A stretch of 64,000 nt of DNA from Chamaecrista fasciculata. Taxonomy: Eukaryota; Streptophyta; Magnoliopsida; Fabales; Fabaceae. Made by a program: the position numbers and the translations under genes. The notes beneath the pieces are model-generated. The model saw only the letters and a list, made by a program, of their open reading frames with translations. It was not told where the DNA came from and searched no databases. Shown here in pieces: positions 9,981 to 23,695 of this stretch. Positions within the stretch are counted from its first letter, which is position 1. Each line of letters starts with the position of its first letter. The stretch lies in the NCBI GenBank assembly GCA_003254925.1, contig QANZ01044113.1:3040-67039 (forward strand). The letters are read 5' to 3'.

Positions 9981-11157
9981 TATTTACAAGTCATCTGACC
10001 TTGTTTCATATGATTCGTACATTAAATGTTATTCTACTTAAAAAAATAATTTGATCATATACATATGTATATGTGTGTGAAACAAAACGGGTCATCCATA
10101 AAATTCAATGTTATCTCTCAGATCCAGTAGGGCTGCAACGTATGCTCTTGCGTCTGCCAATTGACTTATATTTTTATACCAAGGGAAAGATTGAATGACA
10201 TAAAATAATGGATATGAGAAGATAAGCCAAAGTAATATTTTACATTTTACTTAAACACCTCCTTGTTACAAATTTCTTCTTCTTTTATATTTTTAAATTC
10301 CTCCATTTAAAATAATAATGACAATAATAATAATAATAATAATTTTAGGGTGACAATTTATTCCCTGCACGATAAAACCGTCAATCTTGAAGACGAATTA
10401 CCCAAGCCATATAACTATGTGGACATGGCAAGGAAATGTTTCTTCCGCGAGTCAGTCCCATTTTCTTGCTTTACATATTTGGGTATGTATGAATGGGTGA
10501 TTTTACCCATCATCCGCCTTTCATCATATAAATTCCCATGATTTTAAAAGCTTGACACACTAATGAAGGAGGATTTGTTAAAGGGATTACTAGCTATTCG
10601 ACAGAGTTTTAATAATTAAATTATACCGTAAACAATTTTTTTTAACAAAATCAATTAAATCAATGTCTTTTTTTTTTTTTTCGAAAAGTGTCTTTTCTTT
10701 TTGGGTAAAAAGAAAACAATAAATGTCAATCAGATCATATGTTCAGGCAAGGTCTTCTGTATCTAAACGTACTATAACACTTTCTGTCAATGTTTCGAAA
10801 TTTTACTGTAGTTGCTCTGCCTTGGATTGTTAATCACTGGATATTTGGACTTTACCTATCTCATATGACAAAGGAGAACTATCAATCCAACCACTAAACC
10901 CTACGCAATTGTGAACCCCAAAGGTATACCGTTTCAAATAAATATGTCCTCCATCTTATTTACAATAAGCCACTAAAGTAATAATACGAAATAAACTGAT
11001 GCTGAAAGGCAAAGGTTAGTGCAGCATACAAATTCCAATAAATAAAGATAGCTTTCCTAAAACAACATAAAATTAAACTCATGATGGAAACTAATGAGTA
11101 ATGGAGTCAGTGTACAATAAGCAGCAGCAAGCTGCTCTTTGATCATGAGCATACAGC
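9981..11157. other. Intergenic DNA between UGT copy 2 and APP1
   Basis: No gene recognised. A short open frame at 10350-10541 has no recognisable protein character. There is an AATAAT run at 10311-10342. The last few hundred bases should include the APP1 3'UTR (minus strand). Confidence 0.4.
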
Positions 11158-14100
11158 TCAAGCACTGATAGGTTCAGTAGCTTTCTTCAGCCATGCCTTC
11201 TCAGCTTCATCCAAATATGGAGCCAGAATATCTCTACATTTCGAGTGATAGGAGTTTATCCAATCTATCTCATCAGGCATAAGGAGGGTCAGGTCAATCA
11301 ACTTCTTTTGGTATGGTGCCTGGAAAACGGGAAACATCAAGATTAGGGAAAAAATTATAAGCAGTCTCATTCTATCATCAGTAAGACGGATCCGCACAAA
11401 CTAAGGAGGTAAATAAGTAATTAGACAGAAGGGTGCATATTAAAGTCTCGTTATTAGTATTATTTGTAATTACTAGAATACACCACAGTAACACAATTAT
11501 GAACTATAAAAGCAGTCATGAAACTTGAGATAAGGATAAAAGCAACCCCATCAAAACAAAATTCATTATTTTCGGCTCATAAAAGTCGGCTAAATCTACC
11601 AGGGGGGCTTCAAATGTAATATTTTTTTTCGCAAAAGCACTAATTGCGTCTCTAAACTTTACATTAATTGTCAATTTCATCCCTAATCTTTTTTTGCAGT
11701 CAATTTCGTCCTCAATATTTTACATTTTGGTCAATTATATTCTTTGACTAACTTCTTTCAATAAATTAACGACATACTGTAACCTGTTTTTCAATCTGAG
11801 TTAGAATTTGAGTTTCTTTTTCTACCAATTTTACATTACATATTTAGTCACGTAGATTCTATCATTAATATCTGGCTAAAGTAAGAGCAAAGAATAAAAT
11901 TGACCAAAATGTGAAACATTGGGGATGGAATTGACTACAAAAAAAAGATTGGGGCCGAAATTGACAGTTGGCGTAAAGTTTAAGGACAAATTAGTACTTT
12001 TGCCTTTTTTTTTTTGAGAAGAAAGATACATGTAATTTTAAATTAATGACTTTTGAAAGAAAAAAAAAAGTAAATGTTAATGGTTTATTACGCTTAACAA
12101 CAAAAAGAACAAGATTAGTTAACCATCCATTCCCCCATAGCTCACATATATTTTAACATTTTTTTAATGTTATCTGTAACTATATTTATTTGATATGTAT
12201 AATTTTAACCTTCACATGCATATATTAGTATTTAATAGTATAAATAAAAAGAAAACAAGAATTAGGACTTACCCAGGTAATGTGTTCAAATGATAAGTAA
12301 CCTTTGTCACCAAAATTAAATTTTGTACCAGCCTCCTTGACAATAAGCACATTCTCCAATCTGATCCCAAAATTTCCATCCTCATAGTAACCAGGTTCTG
12401 AAAAATCCAATTCCGATGCATAATCCACAAGGAATGCAGTGGAATGCAGTTACAATAATTCAAAACAATCACAACCAGAGAGTAAACGGTGTATCTAAAT
12501 TGGTGTAAAAGAAATGAAACTTGATGATTTATTTTTTGGATCATTTCTGTTCTAAAACTATCAAAACAAGGGGTACGTGTCAAGTTTGTGAGCGTGAAAA
12601 CATGCATTCATCAAGAGCATCTTCAAAGTCACAGAAAACCCATCTTACTAATCCGAGCAAAATGTGAATGTGTCTCAACTCTCAACAATATAGCAGACCT
12701 CAATGGCTTAGGATTGATAACACAGAAGTGTCCTTATAATTGTTAAAAGACTTATTATAAACATCAACAGCAAATATTATTCAATAAAAGAACGTGGCAA
12801 GCAGGATTTCATGGGCTCTCATGATATTATTATACTAACCATCCGTGACAGTCATCGAAGCTTGAATAGGTACATTCCGAGCCTGTGGTCTAAAACTGAT
12901 TAAATGGGGTCCTGCTCAATTCATAGTATATCAAATTAAAAGTCAATCTTGTCTAAACTTTTGAAAACGGGAAACAAGTTGAAGTTATAGAATAATAACA
13001 TGAAAGCATAACAATTCCTTACCTTCATGAACATTCAGGTAGGACCCAATTCCATGACCTGTACCATGTCGATAGTCAAGGCCATCTTTCCAGAGAGGAA
13101 TTCGAGCAAGAATATCAAGAGCATGACCTAAAATGTGAAAAGAAAAAGGCAATCAAGTTGAGGCATGAAAATCCAAACCATTGATAAAATTGACCCCCCC
13201 AAGCAAATAATGGAAAACTCGTAATACCATTTGTCCCATTAGGAAACCTAGCATTTCCAAGCGCAATGTGACCCTTAAGGACCTGCATAAAATGCAGCAA
13301 ATCAAGCAAATCTCCATAAAGCCTCTCAAACTAGAAAAAAAATGACGGTGCGAGGGACAATAACTTATAACTGTTGTCTGCTTCCAGCTGACAGTTTAGT
13401 TATTATGATTTATGAAGCTTCATTCAATTTCATGTCATATAGAAAATAATTCAATTTTTAAGGAAAATCTGTCAAGACTAGAGAATGTTTAAATGATTGT
13501 CCTCAACATCCCACCAAGGGAAGGAATTAGGCTTTTGAATGAATAATAGCTTTTGCAACTACGTATCTCTGAGAGAAAGCAAATAAAGGCACTTACTGCT
13601 GTATAGCATGCTTTCTCATGTGCTGAAGGTTTCCCAAAATGAACCGTCCTTGTTATGTCAGTTGTTCCATCTAGATACTTTAAAGAGATTACTAGTTATT
13701 GCTTGCACTGAATGCAATAAAAGTTATAAGCCTATGACTGTATATAATAGTAGACAAACCTGAGCTCCAGAATCAAAAAGATAAATTTTGTCTGGATCAA
13801 GCTCGGCACATGTTTCCGCATGTGGAGAATAATGAATGATAGCTGCATTTGGACCAACTGAAGAGATGGTTGGGAAACTCAATCCTTTGAAATTCTGAAA
13901 AGGAAAGAATATCATTTAAACTCAGAATGCTACATTGACCAAAATCTGCAGGTTTCTTATCTCTTAAAAATATCATAGTCGGCACATCTACAATAACAGA
14001 TTCATAATGGATAATCCAGAGAGTAAATAAGCCCCCCCTCCCCCCCAAAAAAAAAACAAAAAAAAAAATGATTCTGCATTATATTTATTCCTTCCCCATC

Positions 14101-17100
14101 TGCATTCTTTCATGCTTAAGCAAATTCTGCCAAATATGAAGAAATTAGAAATATATTGCGATGTGGCCCAAAAACCTTTTGCTCACTATTTTCATTCCCT
14201 TCAAATTCATATTCTTTTATGCTTGAGCTAATGCTGTCTTGGTCAAATATGATAGAAAAAAATGGAGATAAGGTACTCCAATTGGCTCCAGCAAACATAC
14301 TTTGTGTTCCCCAGAGATACCAGTGAGTATGCATAACCAATTCAAGGCTAAGGGAGATTGGCATAATTAAGTTCCAACTCCAGGAAATGGGATGTGATCA
14401 ATTTTTTTTATAAGCCACAAGAAGATACATACAATAATTTAGTTGACCAGAATTGTTTACCTACTGTGCAAGCAAAACTAACCCTGCTCAAAATATTAAA
14501 TAACGAAATATGCCTGTAAATATTATTGGATAGCATTTAATTGTTAAATCGGTAGCACCTCTTTTGATGCTCGAAAGCCCTCGAGCTTGTCACTTGCAGT
14601 CACCTCTGTCAACTTAAAGGACTTCCTGCAAAGTGGCTTTTTATATTAAAAAAAGCTATAAATAACCCATAACAGTTCTAATAATAATAAGATAGAAATA
14701 TCACCTTCCTCGTAGATTCATGAACTATAGGGTTTTAAGTGAGATTTCATGTCATCACTTCCCATGTTAATAACTAAAGGTCTAATACTAATTAGCCAAC
14801 TTTCCACAGGTTCCATGAGGTTATATCAAAATAGACATAAAAGAGTTAGGGCAATTTCCAAACTAGGAAGACACTTACAAAGGTCTTTCCTTGTTCACTG
14901 CATCCCCCTCCAAAAAGTAGCCAGATGCCCCATAATTTTCTTGCATCTGCATATTAAACCAAACTTACATATCATTATTCAACACCTCATATTTTTATCA
15001 GATACATGGGAAGATTAAAATAATTAAGAAAAATATAATAATTTTAAAAGAGAGATTGAAAGTCAACACTAGATCTAAAACAAACCTTATTATCCAACCA
15101 GACAAGATATTGCACAACAGCTGCACCATCCCGAATATGCGCCTTTTTTAACCCTTCCAACTCCACCGGATTCTACAGATGTGGAACAATACAAGTATTA
15201 ACATAAGATTCACTTGATAAAATGATAAGACAAAGTTTCCATAGATAGACTATTTGCAAGATTTCTATAAGAGATGATAAGCTATTCTTAGATAATTAAG
15301 ACACAGAAAAAGGAGTCTCTGCAAATGCCCCACAAGGAATATATGACTAGTACACTAAAAAAAATATTTTTATAAAAATAGCCAAGCCGAATCCTTCTCC
15401 TTACACACAGGACTAATAGTAACTCAAATGTAAAGGTTTGTTGGACAACACACCAACTTCCACGTTGAACCAAACAAATGACATTTATTAGCTGGATAAA
15501 TATGTATAACCTTTAAGGCTTTCGCAAGGGCTAAAGGTGATTGCTGCAGGTGAACCTTGTCAGGATTTAATTTTGAATACAGTGCATAGCAGCATGAACC
15601 TGGATCAGCCCATATGAGGTCATTACTATTTCCTTCTGCCTGATGATTTCCATTTACTTTTCCATCAGTCTCACTGGGAGTTTTTTTCACTTCCCCTGTA
15701 ACTTTAGCTGGAATTCCTCTTACAGTAGACACGGCATCAAGCTCATCAGTTGCAAGCAAGACTGCATCTGAGCTCACTGCCATATACTCTCTAACTTCAA
15801 TTCCGTTATCTTCTAAATGAGTCTTTACCTGCAAGTAAAACATAATTCTCTATCAAACATTCTACCAGCAAGAGACGTGCTAATTAGAGTCAAACTAATA
15901 ACCTTCAACACCCAAAATCAACTTTTATATATTGTATTTACAAACTCCCCCCTGGCAATATCAGGAATAACTTTTAGACAAGAAACCAAAAGCTAAAGAA
16001 ATCTCCAGGGACAGCTCCCAAATAATCCCCACAACTAGATAGATTTTGACCAAATGTGGCAACAGGAAAATATTTTTCTGGGGAAAATTTGGTTATAAAT
16101 TTGTGAACAGACTACAAAGTAACACTAGTCCCAGATGATTTTTACTCAGATGAGTAGTTTTGAGCATTCAGGAACAAGCAACCCTATAAATATTGTAAAT
16201 TTAATAAGTAAAATGGTTCCAGGCCATAGTTTGAGTACATGATACATTATTAGTTACTTGAAATAACAACGTAGCAATTTTCTCATACTACTATAGCCAT
16301 GTCAGTTGGATTATCCACAGAAAATTCATATATTTACATTACTCAAACAGACCTCAGCAGACACTTTCTGTTTATCCACATAAAAGAAAGCTGAATTGGA
16401 TGTAACAATAGCAAATGCATGAACAACCGGACAGTATGCCACATCACTCCCGCGAATATTATACAACCAAGCAACCTGCATGAAAACCAGGTCATTGGAA
16501 GTATTAAATCAAAATGTCCAGATAATAGTGGAAAATAATCTTAGGACATGAGAAGAAAAAAACACTGAGCTCAGATTTAAAACAAAATAGGGAAAATAAA
16601 CAAAATGAAAAGTTGAAAGGATACTAACCTCATCAAGTGCAGTGAAAATTATACCACGAGCTTTCTCCAGCACAAGTTTTTCTCTTAAAAATTTTAACTT
16701 ATCTGCAATAGACCGACCTGCAAATTCCAATGGGTGTACATTAACTGCATTAGTCTTTGCAGGTGGTCGATTTGTCCATACTTCATCCACCAAATTTTTT
16801 GTAGTTTGAACCAGCTTCTGCTGTTTTACGGTGAAAGCACGCTCCCATCTTTGAGCTGTATCAATTGAAATGCACCAAGGGTCAACCCCAATGGATGCAT
16901 CTTTTGGCAAGTTCTAGTGAAAGGATATAGAAATCAGGCATCAGTATAAATGTTCACATGATAACATACATTGAATAACACTTTTGAAAAAGAGCGTAAC
17001 TCACATCAGCCATCCAGCTATCTACTGCAGGATCCTCACCAATACGCATTAGCTTCCACTGATCGCTGAGCTCTTGTGTTGCCTGTAAAAAATACCGCCC

Positions 17101-17955
17101 ATCGGTCCATAGTAGCGCTTCTTCCTTTGTTACGAGGGCCAAACCTGAACATATGTTAAAAATGAATACTCAAAAAATCAGAAACAACAGAAAAGGTGCA
17201 TAGCTGTCTTAACCACAGCTAAAATACACAACAATGTGCCTTAGTAAACAACTGATTGAAGACTTCAGTAACAGTCATCTTATATCAGGGATGGAATCTC
17301 TAAGAATGAATTAGACTAGTTAGAGAACTAAATTCATCCAAAAAAGTTGTAATATTAAAAAACAAGATCAAACTAGCTATAAACAACTCCTTGCTCAAAC
17401 AATCATACTCCTGCTCCAAAAAAGTTGTAATATTAAAAAACAAGATCAAACTAGCTACAAACAATTCCTTGCTCAAACAATCATACTCCTGTCCCATCCA
17501 TCCACAGCAAATTATAATTTTATAAAAAATTATCATACTTACAAAATTCAAAGCGGATGAATGTTGTAATAAGCGAATATATGTACAACTATAAAATGAT
17601 GATGCGTCAAGCAATTTATCATATCGAAACATACCAGCACTTCCAGTGAATCCGGAAACGAATTCGCGCCTCTTGTCTCGTGCAGATACATATTCGCTCT
17701 GCAATCACCGCCGAAAAAAAGACAGACATCTCAATCATAATCGATCATCAATCGGAAAAGTCACACAAGAAATAACGATTCTGATATACTAATATCACTT
17801 ATTAATATTCTGAGGGAGTGCAAGTGAACGGTAATCAGTGATAAGATGAATCGAAGGAAAACCTGGTGATAATCTTCAGAGGGTACGACTAAGGCATCAA
17901 GAGGCGGAGAGTGCGAAGCCATCAAAGACCTCAAGGCAGAGAGTGTATCCGCCAT
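11158..17955 (-). CDS. APP1: X-prolyl aminopeptidase P (cytosolic APP1), 16 exons
   Basis: Metalloprotease that removes an N-terminal residue preceding proline. Sixteen exons join in frame to 659 residues, with GT-AG borders: 17955-17863, 17698-17635, 17144-17005, 16913-16629, 16475-16353, 15828-15511, 15172-15086, 14946-14879, 14625-14559, 13894-13760, 13677-13597, 13282-13228, 13127-13023, 12911-12840, 12397-12273, 11319-11158. Start [10 protein letters not shown] follows the Arabidopsis APP1 pattern; no organelle transit peptide is seen, fitting the cytosol. Two creatinase-like N-terminal domains precede the pita-bread catalytic domain. The five metal ligands are all present as Asp456 and Asp467 (DSGAQYLDGTTD), His530 (HGTGHG), Glu565 (TDEPGYY) and Glu579 (RLEN), with the spacing of the human enzyme nearly kept. 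The last intron carries a MITE. Arabidopsis APP1 has been linked with auxin transport-inhibitor (NPA) binding. Confidence 0.95.
11631..12004. mobile_element. ~374-bp Mutator-like MITE in APP1 intron 15
   Basis: The left end GCAAAAGCACTAATT pairs with the complement of the right end, GGCAAAAGTACTAATTT. The arms (AACTTTACATTAATTGTCAA / TTGACAGTTGGCGTAAAGTT) stay complementary inward. It belongs to the same family as 18345-18723 and 50702-51078. The flanks are T-runs, so the 9-bp target duplication can only be suggested. It lies wholly within the intron 12272-11320. Confidence 0.8.
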
Positions 17956-18344
17956 TTTCGTTGTCGAAGTTTTGGAATTAGTCTCGCAGTTCAAGTTTGG
18001 GAGTGGGAAGTAACTGAGACTGAGACCCCTGATCGGATGCGAGAAATACTGTTTGCGTCTCGGAGCGGCAGATTTCTAGAAAGTTGAAAAATATGACTGT
18101 ACTTATATGAATGAAAAACAAAAAACAATCCCCTCTGATCCTCCGAATTGGTTAGAGCCGTGCCGTGAAACGTCGATAGTTTTGACTTTTGTGGCATTTA
18201 AGTTTGATGGGATACGTCTTATCCTTTTTTATTTATTTAAGAGTAAATCAATATTTAGTCATAAAAGAATATTTAATTGAGAATTCACTCTCTAAAATAT
18301 TGTGATACCCAATTTAATTTTTAAAAGATTAACCAATTTATTTA

Positions 18345-18723
18345 GATAAAAGTATTAATTTCGTCCATAAACTTTACAGCAACTATTAATTTCGTCTTCA
18401 ATCTTTTTTTTCTGTCAATTTCGTCCTTAATATTTTATATTTTGGTCAATTTTATTCTTTGCTCTTACTTTAGCTAAATATTATCGACAGAATATAAGTG
18501 GCTAATAATATATAATGTAAAATTGATAGAAAAAAAAACGTAAATCCTAACTCAGATTAAAAAACATGATCCAATCTGTCGTAAATTTATTGAAAGAAGT
18601 TAATCAAATGATAAAATTAACGAAAATTTGAAACATTGGGGATGAAATTAACAACAACAATAAAGATAGAGGACGAAATTGACAATTGATGTAAAATTTG
18701 AAAATAAAATTAATACTTTTGCC
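18345..18723. mobile_element. 379-bp Mutator-like MITE between APP1 and the quinone reductase
   Basis: Ends GATAAAAGTATTAATTT and ..AATTAATACTTTTGCC form the terminal inverted repeat. The 9-bp direct repeat ATTTATTTA flanks it exactly (18336-18344 and 18724-18732). The internal arms are complementary over most of their length. It sits about 390 bases upstream of the APP1 start codon, so it may contribute to the APP1 promoter region. Confidence 0.88.
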
Positions 18724-19272
18724 ATTTATTTATTAATTATTTTTATAAATCAAATAGTATAATGTTTTAATATTTTAAGGACTAAAAAATATATTATTTT
18801 AATTTTTTAAGAAACATTTGATACAGATCAAAAATAATAGTTTTAAATTTGTAAGGTTCGAACTAAACTAATCATATGTTTAGCACGCATATTAAAAAAG
18901 TCTCAATATCCACTATATTCACACTAAATTAAATTATGAATTTTTGTACATTTTATTGCTCAAACAAAGATTATGGCATTCAAGAGCTATAAAAAAGACC
19001 TTAAAAAAAAATAAGGAATAACAAGTGTATATGAATTATGAAGAGAAGAAGAAAAGGCGGACAAGACATGACAAAAGAAGAGTTGGTACAAGATGCACAA
19101 CAGCAAAATAAACAATTATTATTCACTAACATGTACTTTATAAACATCTATACCTTCAAGAACAATGCAAAACCGAAAAAGTGTTGGGTGGCATTGAAAA
19201 TGAAACAAACCAGATATGTCAAAATACAAAGTGGGCACAAGAATAGAAGAATATAATGAAGACACCATCTAA
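18724..19272. other. Downstream flank of the quinone reductase gene
   Basis: No separate gene. The open frame at 19038-19256 (+) is lysine-rich and unrecognised; it overlaps the probable 3'UTR of the minus-strand gene ending at 19273. Confidence 0.4.
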
Positions 19273-20912
19273 CTAAGACTGGGCGAGCCTCTTGACTACA
19301 ACAGCCATATACTTGCCCTGATGCTCTGCAAGTGCGAGCTCTGTCTCACTTGGTTCTCTCGTACCATCGCCGGCAAACACTCCAGCACCATATGGAGAGC
19401 CTCCTCTCACTGAATCCATCTTAAACATACCTGTTCCAAACGTGTATCCTATGGGAACAAACAGCATTCCATGGTGTGCTAGCTGAGTGATTGCTGTCCA
19501 CCTGCAACAATATGTAAAAATCTAAGCATTCCATAACGTCTTTCAAGCACTTGTGTATATATTTGTGAAAATCTGTAGAAGAATGGACAACTAATTCAGT
19601 CTTCAGAATAATAACGTCTCATCCACACGTGAAGGTTGAAGTCGATGAGAATCAAAGACACCGGTCTCCACTCCAGCCCAAGATCAAAGTGGCATTACAT
19701 TAAAAAAAACTCCCTTTAACTTTAAAGACACACACATTCTAAGCAGTGATAAAAGTTAGCAGACACCCTTCTTAAGCCGGAAGTAAAAACTATGCAGTAT
19801 GCTAAACCAAAAATATGAAGTATATTGAGCAGGAAAACGGTTAGTATGCATGAAAGTTCATGTCAAAGACTCCCTACGATTGTTTCATTCTGATCTTTTC
19901 AAAAAAGAATGATCTATTAAAGAGAAACATATATTACATAGGTCTTGGAAAGCAATTGTCTATATATTAAGCTACAATCCTGTTCCACAAGGGATTTGGG
20001 CTTCTCTCATGATCATCTTAAAGACTTCAATCCAATCAATTTCTCTATTGCTCTATCTCTGCCATTCTTGTCTCTCTCTCTTTGACAAGCATAACCGCAA
20101 TATGATGTTTCAACTCTTAAGAGTAACCATTTTAAAATGCCACTTGCTAACATTGCCTTCACAATACTATAAAGTACATCCATGTAATTAGGAGACAAGT
20201 TCAGAGTCCAGACATATAAATAAGCTCGAAGTCCTCTGATATTTAAAGCTTACCAGGTTTTGTGTTCCTATCATCGAGTCCTGTATTACACTTCAATTCG
20301 ATTCGTTTTCAAGTAAGAAATACTAATCCCTAATTAGGCAACGAACTTGTTAAATGGTAAGAAAAGCAATACTTACGCAGTTGTTTCTTGACCACCGCCT
20401 TGAGTGCCAGTACTGACAAAGAAACCAGCAGGCTTCCCTGCAAGCTTTTGCTCCTTCCACAATTGCCCCGTTGAATCGAAGAACGCCTTCATCTGCGCCG
20501 CCATGGACCCATATCTCGTCGGAAATCCGAATAAAACCCCATCGGCCGCCGCCAGCTCCGCCGCCGTTATCACCGGAATCTCCTCGTCCTTTGGAGCCGC
20601 CTTCATCTTCTCCAACACCTCAATCGGCAATGTCTCTCGCACTCTGTACAAAACCCCTTCCACTCCATCCACACCATCCACACCCTTCTTAATCCTCCTA
20701 GCCAATGCCTCAACATGCCCATACATAGAATAGAAAACTACGAAAATCTTCAATTTGCCGGCTGGCTGCGACGGCGTTTCTTGAATTGCCGCCGCGGAAA
20801 TGTTACTCGCATGGGCGTTATTATCCTCCACTGCGATCGGCGCGTCGCTGGATCCTCCGGCGCCGTCGCGTGTCTTCTTCTTGCTAGGAACGCAGCCTCC
20901 TCCTTTGCCCAT
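19273..20912 (-). CDS. NAD(P)H:quinone oxidoreductase, WrbA/FQR1 family
   Basis: Flavodoxin-fold enzyme of 254 residues that uses FMN to reduce quinones by two electrons, avoiding radical semiquinones. Two exons: 20912-20377 and 19501-19273, with donor GTAAGT and acceptor TTGCAG. The FMN-binding start of the fold is KIFVVFYSMYGHVEALA (about residues 54-70); PTRYGSMAAQMKAFFDSTG and the STGTQGGGQETT loop follow, and the C-terminal exon carries GYTFGTGMF and GGSPYGAG. It has a ~50-residue N-terminal extension absent from the short FQR1 form and beginning MGKGGGCVPSKKK. That form is known in Arabidopsis At4g36750, which neighbours APP1 there as here. Gly2 and Cys7 could be myristoylated and palmitoylated, placing it at membranes (inference). 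Confidence 0.94.
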
Positions 20913-23452
20913 CGAGAATTAGAAAATCCTCGATGAGAATGGCAGTGATAAGTAACAACAATACTTGGAAAAATCCTAACCAGACTCGATTTGATGAAGA
21001 TACGGGTTTACTATAAATCGGAAGTTCGTTAAATCACAATTATTATATAACTAAGAAGTAATAATTCGAATTGAGCCGTGTTTTTGAATTCCAAAGTGAC
21101 GCGTCGGTTGTATTTGACCTAACAATAGAGGAATAGTTGACAAGCTTAACACTGCTAACTGGGTTTCAGATTTCACACCATTTGAGTATATTCACAAAAA
21201 GGCCTCATGACATTCCAGGTGACATTCCAAACGACGATGCTAAGCCTTTACGACAATTGGCATCTTGATGCCTTGTTTCTCTAATCGCACTTCGCAAATA
21301 TATACGACACCAATAGCATCATGACATTCCAGGAAAAGAAGATATGGGAAATTTTTTTTTTCCAAATTACGAATAACAAATTGAGTAAGGAAAAAATTCA
21401 TGAGTGGCAGCTTCTAGAAGCAAGTAAGCCCATTCAGGTTCCAACGTGTGGATTGAAGTTCGGGTCAGGAACCACAAACTACATGGTTTTTCTAAACATA
21501 ATAATAACACTAATTAACTCATCATACAATGCTTGAAAGCCACGTCGTGCTCTTACACGTTTTTTGATATTGCATTAGCATATGTTTCGAGGTAGAAACC
21601 ACCAACACATTCACTGACCAATTTTCTTTGTATAGGGTCAGGTGTTATATAATATAGTTACATGATAGATGCTTCACGAGGAAAACTGTGTTATGTTAGT
21701 AAATTAAGTAATGCATTGTTTATTATATTATTTCTTGTCCATTGTTTGAATCAAATACTATTCATCCCCATTCCCGTGAGCTTATGCTTTAAATATTTTG
21801 AATATATCTCGGTGAAAAATGAATAACATTATTGACATTTACTGTTTGGAGGAAATTAGCTCTATGCTGAAGTATCAAAGATTTATAGGGCATATATACG
21901 GGAAAATTTTTGCCAAAAGTAGTTTTAAGTTTTAACTCCTTTTCGTTCAGATGTTACTTTTTAGGTCATATATTATACAAAATGCATATTTGATTGTAAG
22001 ATATTTTATAACTTTTTGTTCGCCCATTTTTCCGGGTCTAGTTTGATTCCTTATAGCTTTGGTCCTCCTTAAGTTAGTGCAGCCCAAAAAAAAATCAAAC
22101 CCAAAAATCTATTTGTTGGTCATATCCAAAGAATTTATTGATTAAACTTTGAACAAAAATCTGGAGAAGGAAAACGGAAAACCACATCCCTGCCCAACGG
22201 GCAACGGGCAGTAGCTAAACTTAGGCAATAGGCCCAACTACAAAAGCAGGCCCATTAGCTAAATTCTTATTGGACCTTGAGGCTTAAGGGTTTATCAACG
22301 ACTCGAAGGTGCATATTCTTGCGCCATTTACATTTGAGCTGCTGGCTGCTATTATAATTTCGTCGTTGACAAAAGAAATCCCCTAATTTAATCAGCTATC
22401 CAAACCATCTGCCTATCATTTAGGGAGACAAACTCCAGAAAAACAGTTAAGCAAATATTGTCAAACTATAGGATAAATCCAATATTCCATATATACAGAA
22501 AGGGCATGATAACTTTTTTATCATAATAAGTTTATATTTAACATCCTTTTCTGTCATATTCTGTGTCTTCCCTTTTGATTCCAACCATGAAATTATTTAT
22601 ATATAGTCATATAGATATATCGGAGACAAAGACAATAACAACTAAATCCAAATCTTGATGCTTTTTTTTATATGCAGTATACTTAATTATATAGGTTTGA
22701 TCAATGCTTGTAGAATTGTAGATTTTGTACATGGTGCTACTAGCTGCTTCTGGTGCCAGAACAATTAATTAGCTGGATATTTTCAAATTGGTTAAGCATT
22801 AAAGCCCATCAATAAATAAAAGTACTCCTTTCTTTTTAACCTCGGCTAGTTTCTTTTAAAAAATATTTTTGTCTTATTCCCTTTCTTTTAAATTTATTAT
22901 TCTAAGAGCTTCAGCATTCACAGCAATTTAACTTGCATGGTTTAAACTTATTATATCTATAGATATATCATAATGTGTTTGTTTGAGATCTGATTTCAGC
23001 CATATATATTGCTCCGATCCCTTTCTGACATTATCCATAAGCCTATCACGTGTTAAGGGCTAAATGGGAAGGGGCAGCCATGTTATTTTTCATCCATTGA
23101 TTATGCCATTGCCTAAATTTGAAGTCACACATTCACATGTACGTGTATATATAAATTTCCTTAAAACAAATTAGAGAATATGAGCCCAAGTTCCACGTGT
23201 TGCAATAAACAGAAGAAAAGTCATATATAACTTGTGTTGAACAAAAAGAAAGAATAAATAAAAAACTGGGCAATGAGGTTTTGATTTTAATTTGTTTTGC
23301 TAATTCCACAATGTGATTCTTATTTACGGTTCTTCAACCATAAAAAAATATATTCCAAGCGTTGAAGCTGATCAAATCTGATTACCCTAAGTGGTATAAA
23401 AATCTGCCAATATCCTAAGGTCGTCCCACCATGTTTTACTATTCCAAGCTTC
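20913..23452. other. Intergenic DNA between quinone reductase and copia element
   Basis: It contains the minus-strand promoter of the quinone reductase near 20913-21100 but no gene. CATGACATTCCAGG recurs at 21207 and 21321, flanking about 110 bp. Nothing else is recognised. Confidence 0.4.
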
Positions 23453-23457
23453 CTTAT

Positions 23458-23695
23458 TATTAAGAAAATGTAAAAGCAGAGAAGAAAACTAGATTTGAGA
23501 GAAATGAAATGTGATTGAATTAATGATAACGAAATTACAGAGAAGTCTATTTATAGACTTGCTGTTACATGTGAAAGCTAGAAACGAAAAGCTAACAGAA
23601 TGAAACTAAAATGCCAACTAAGCACAACTGATTCTGACAGCTAAGCAAACGAATTCTAAACTAAAATCCAGTTAACAACTGCATACTCTTCATTA
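23458..23695 (-). repeat. 3' LTR of the copia element
   Basis: 238 bp; differs from the partner LTR by four substitutions (near 23475, 23513, 23570 and 23587). Borders are set by the CTTAT duplication and by the polypurine tract. Confidence 0.95.

Noticed and set aside
10350-10541. 63-codon open frame between UGT copy 2 and APP1
   Set aside because: Starts at GTG, no recognised similarity, no splice or promoter context.
20404-20733. Open frames on the plus strand across the quinone reductase exon
   Set aside because: Antisense shadow of the real gene, with low-complexity proline and serine content.
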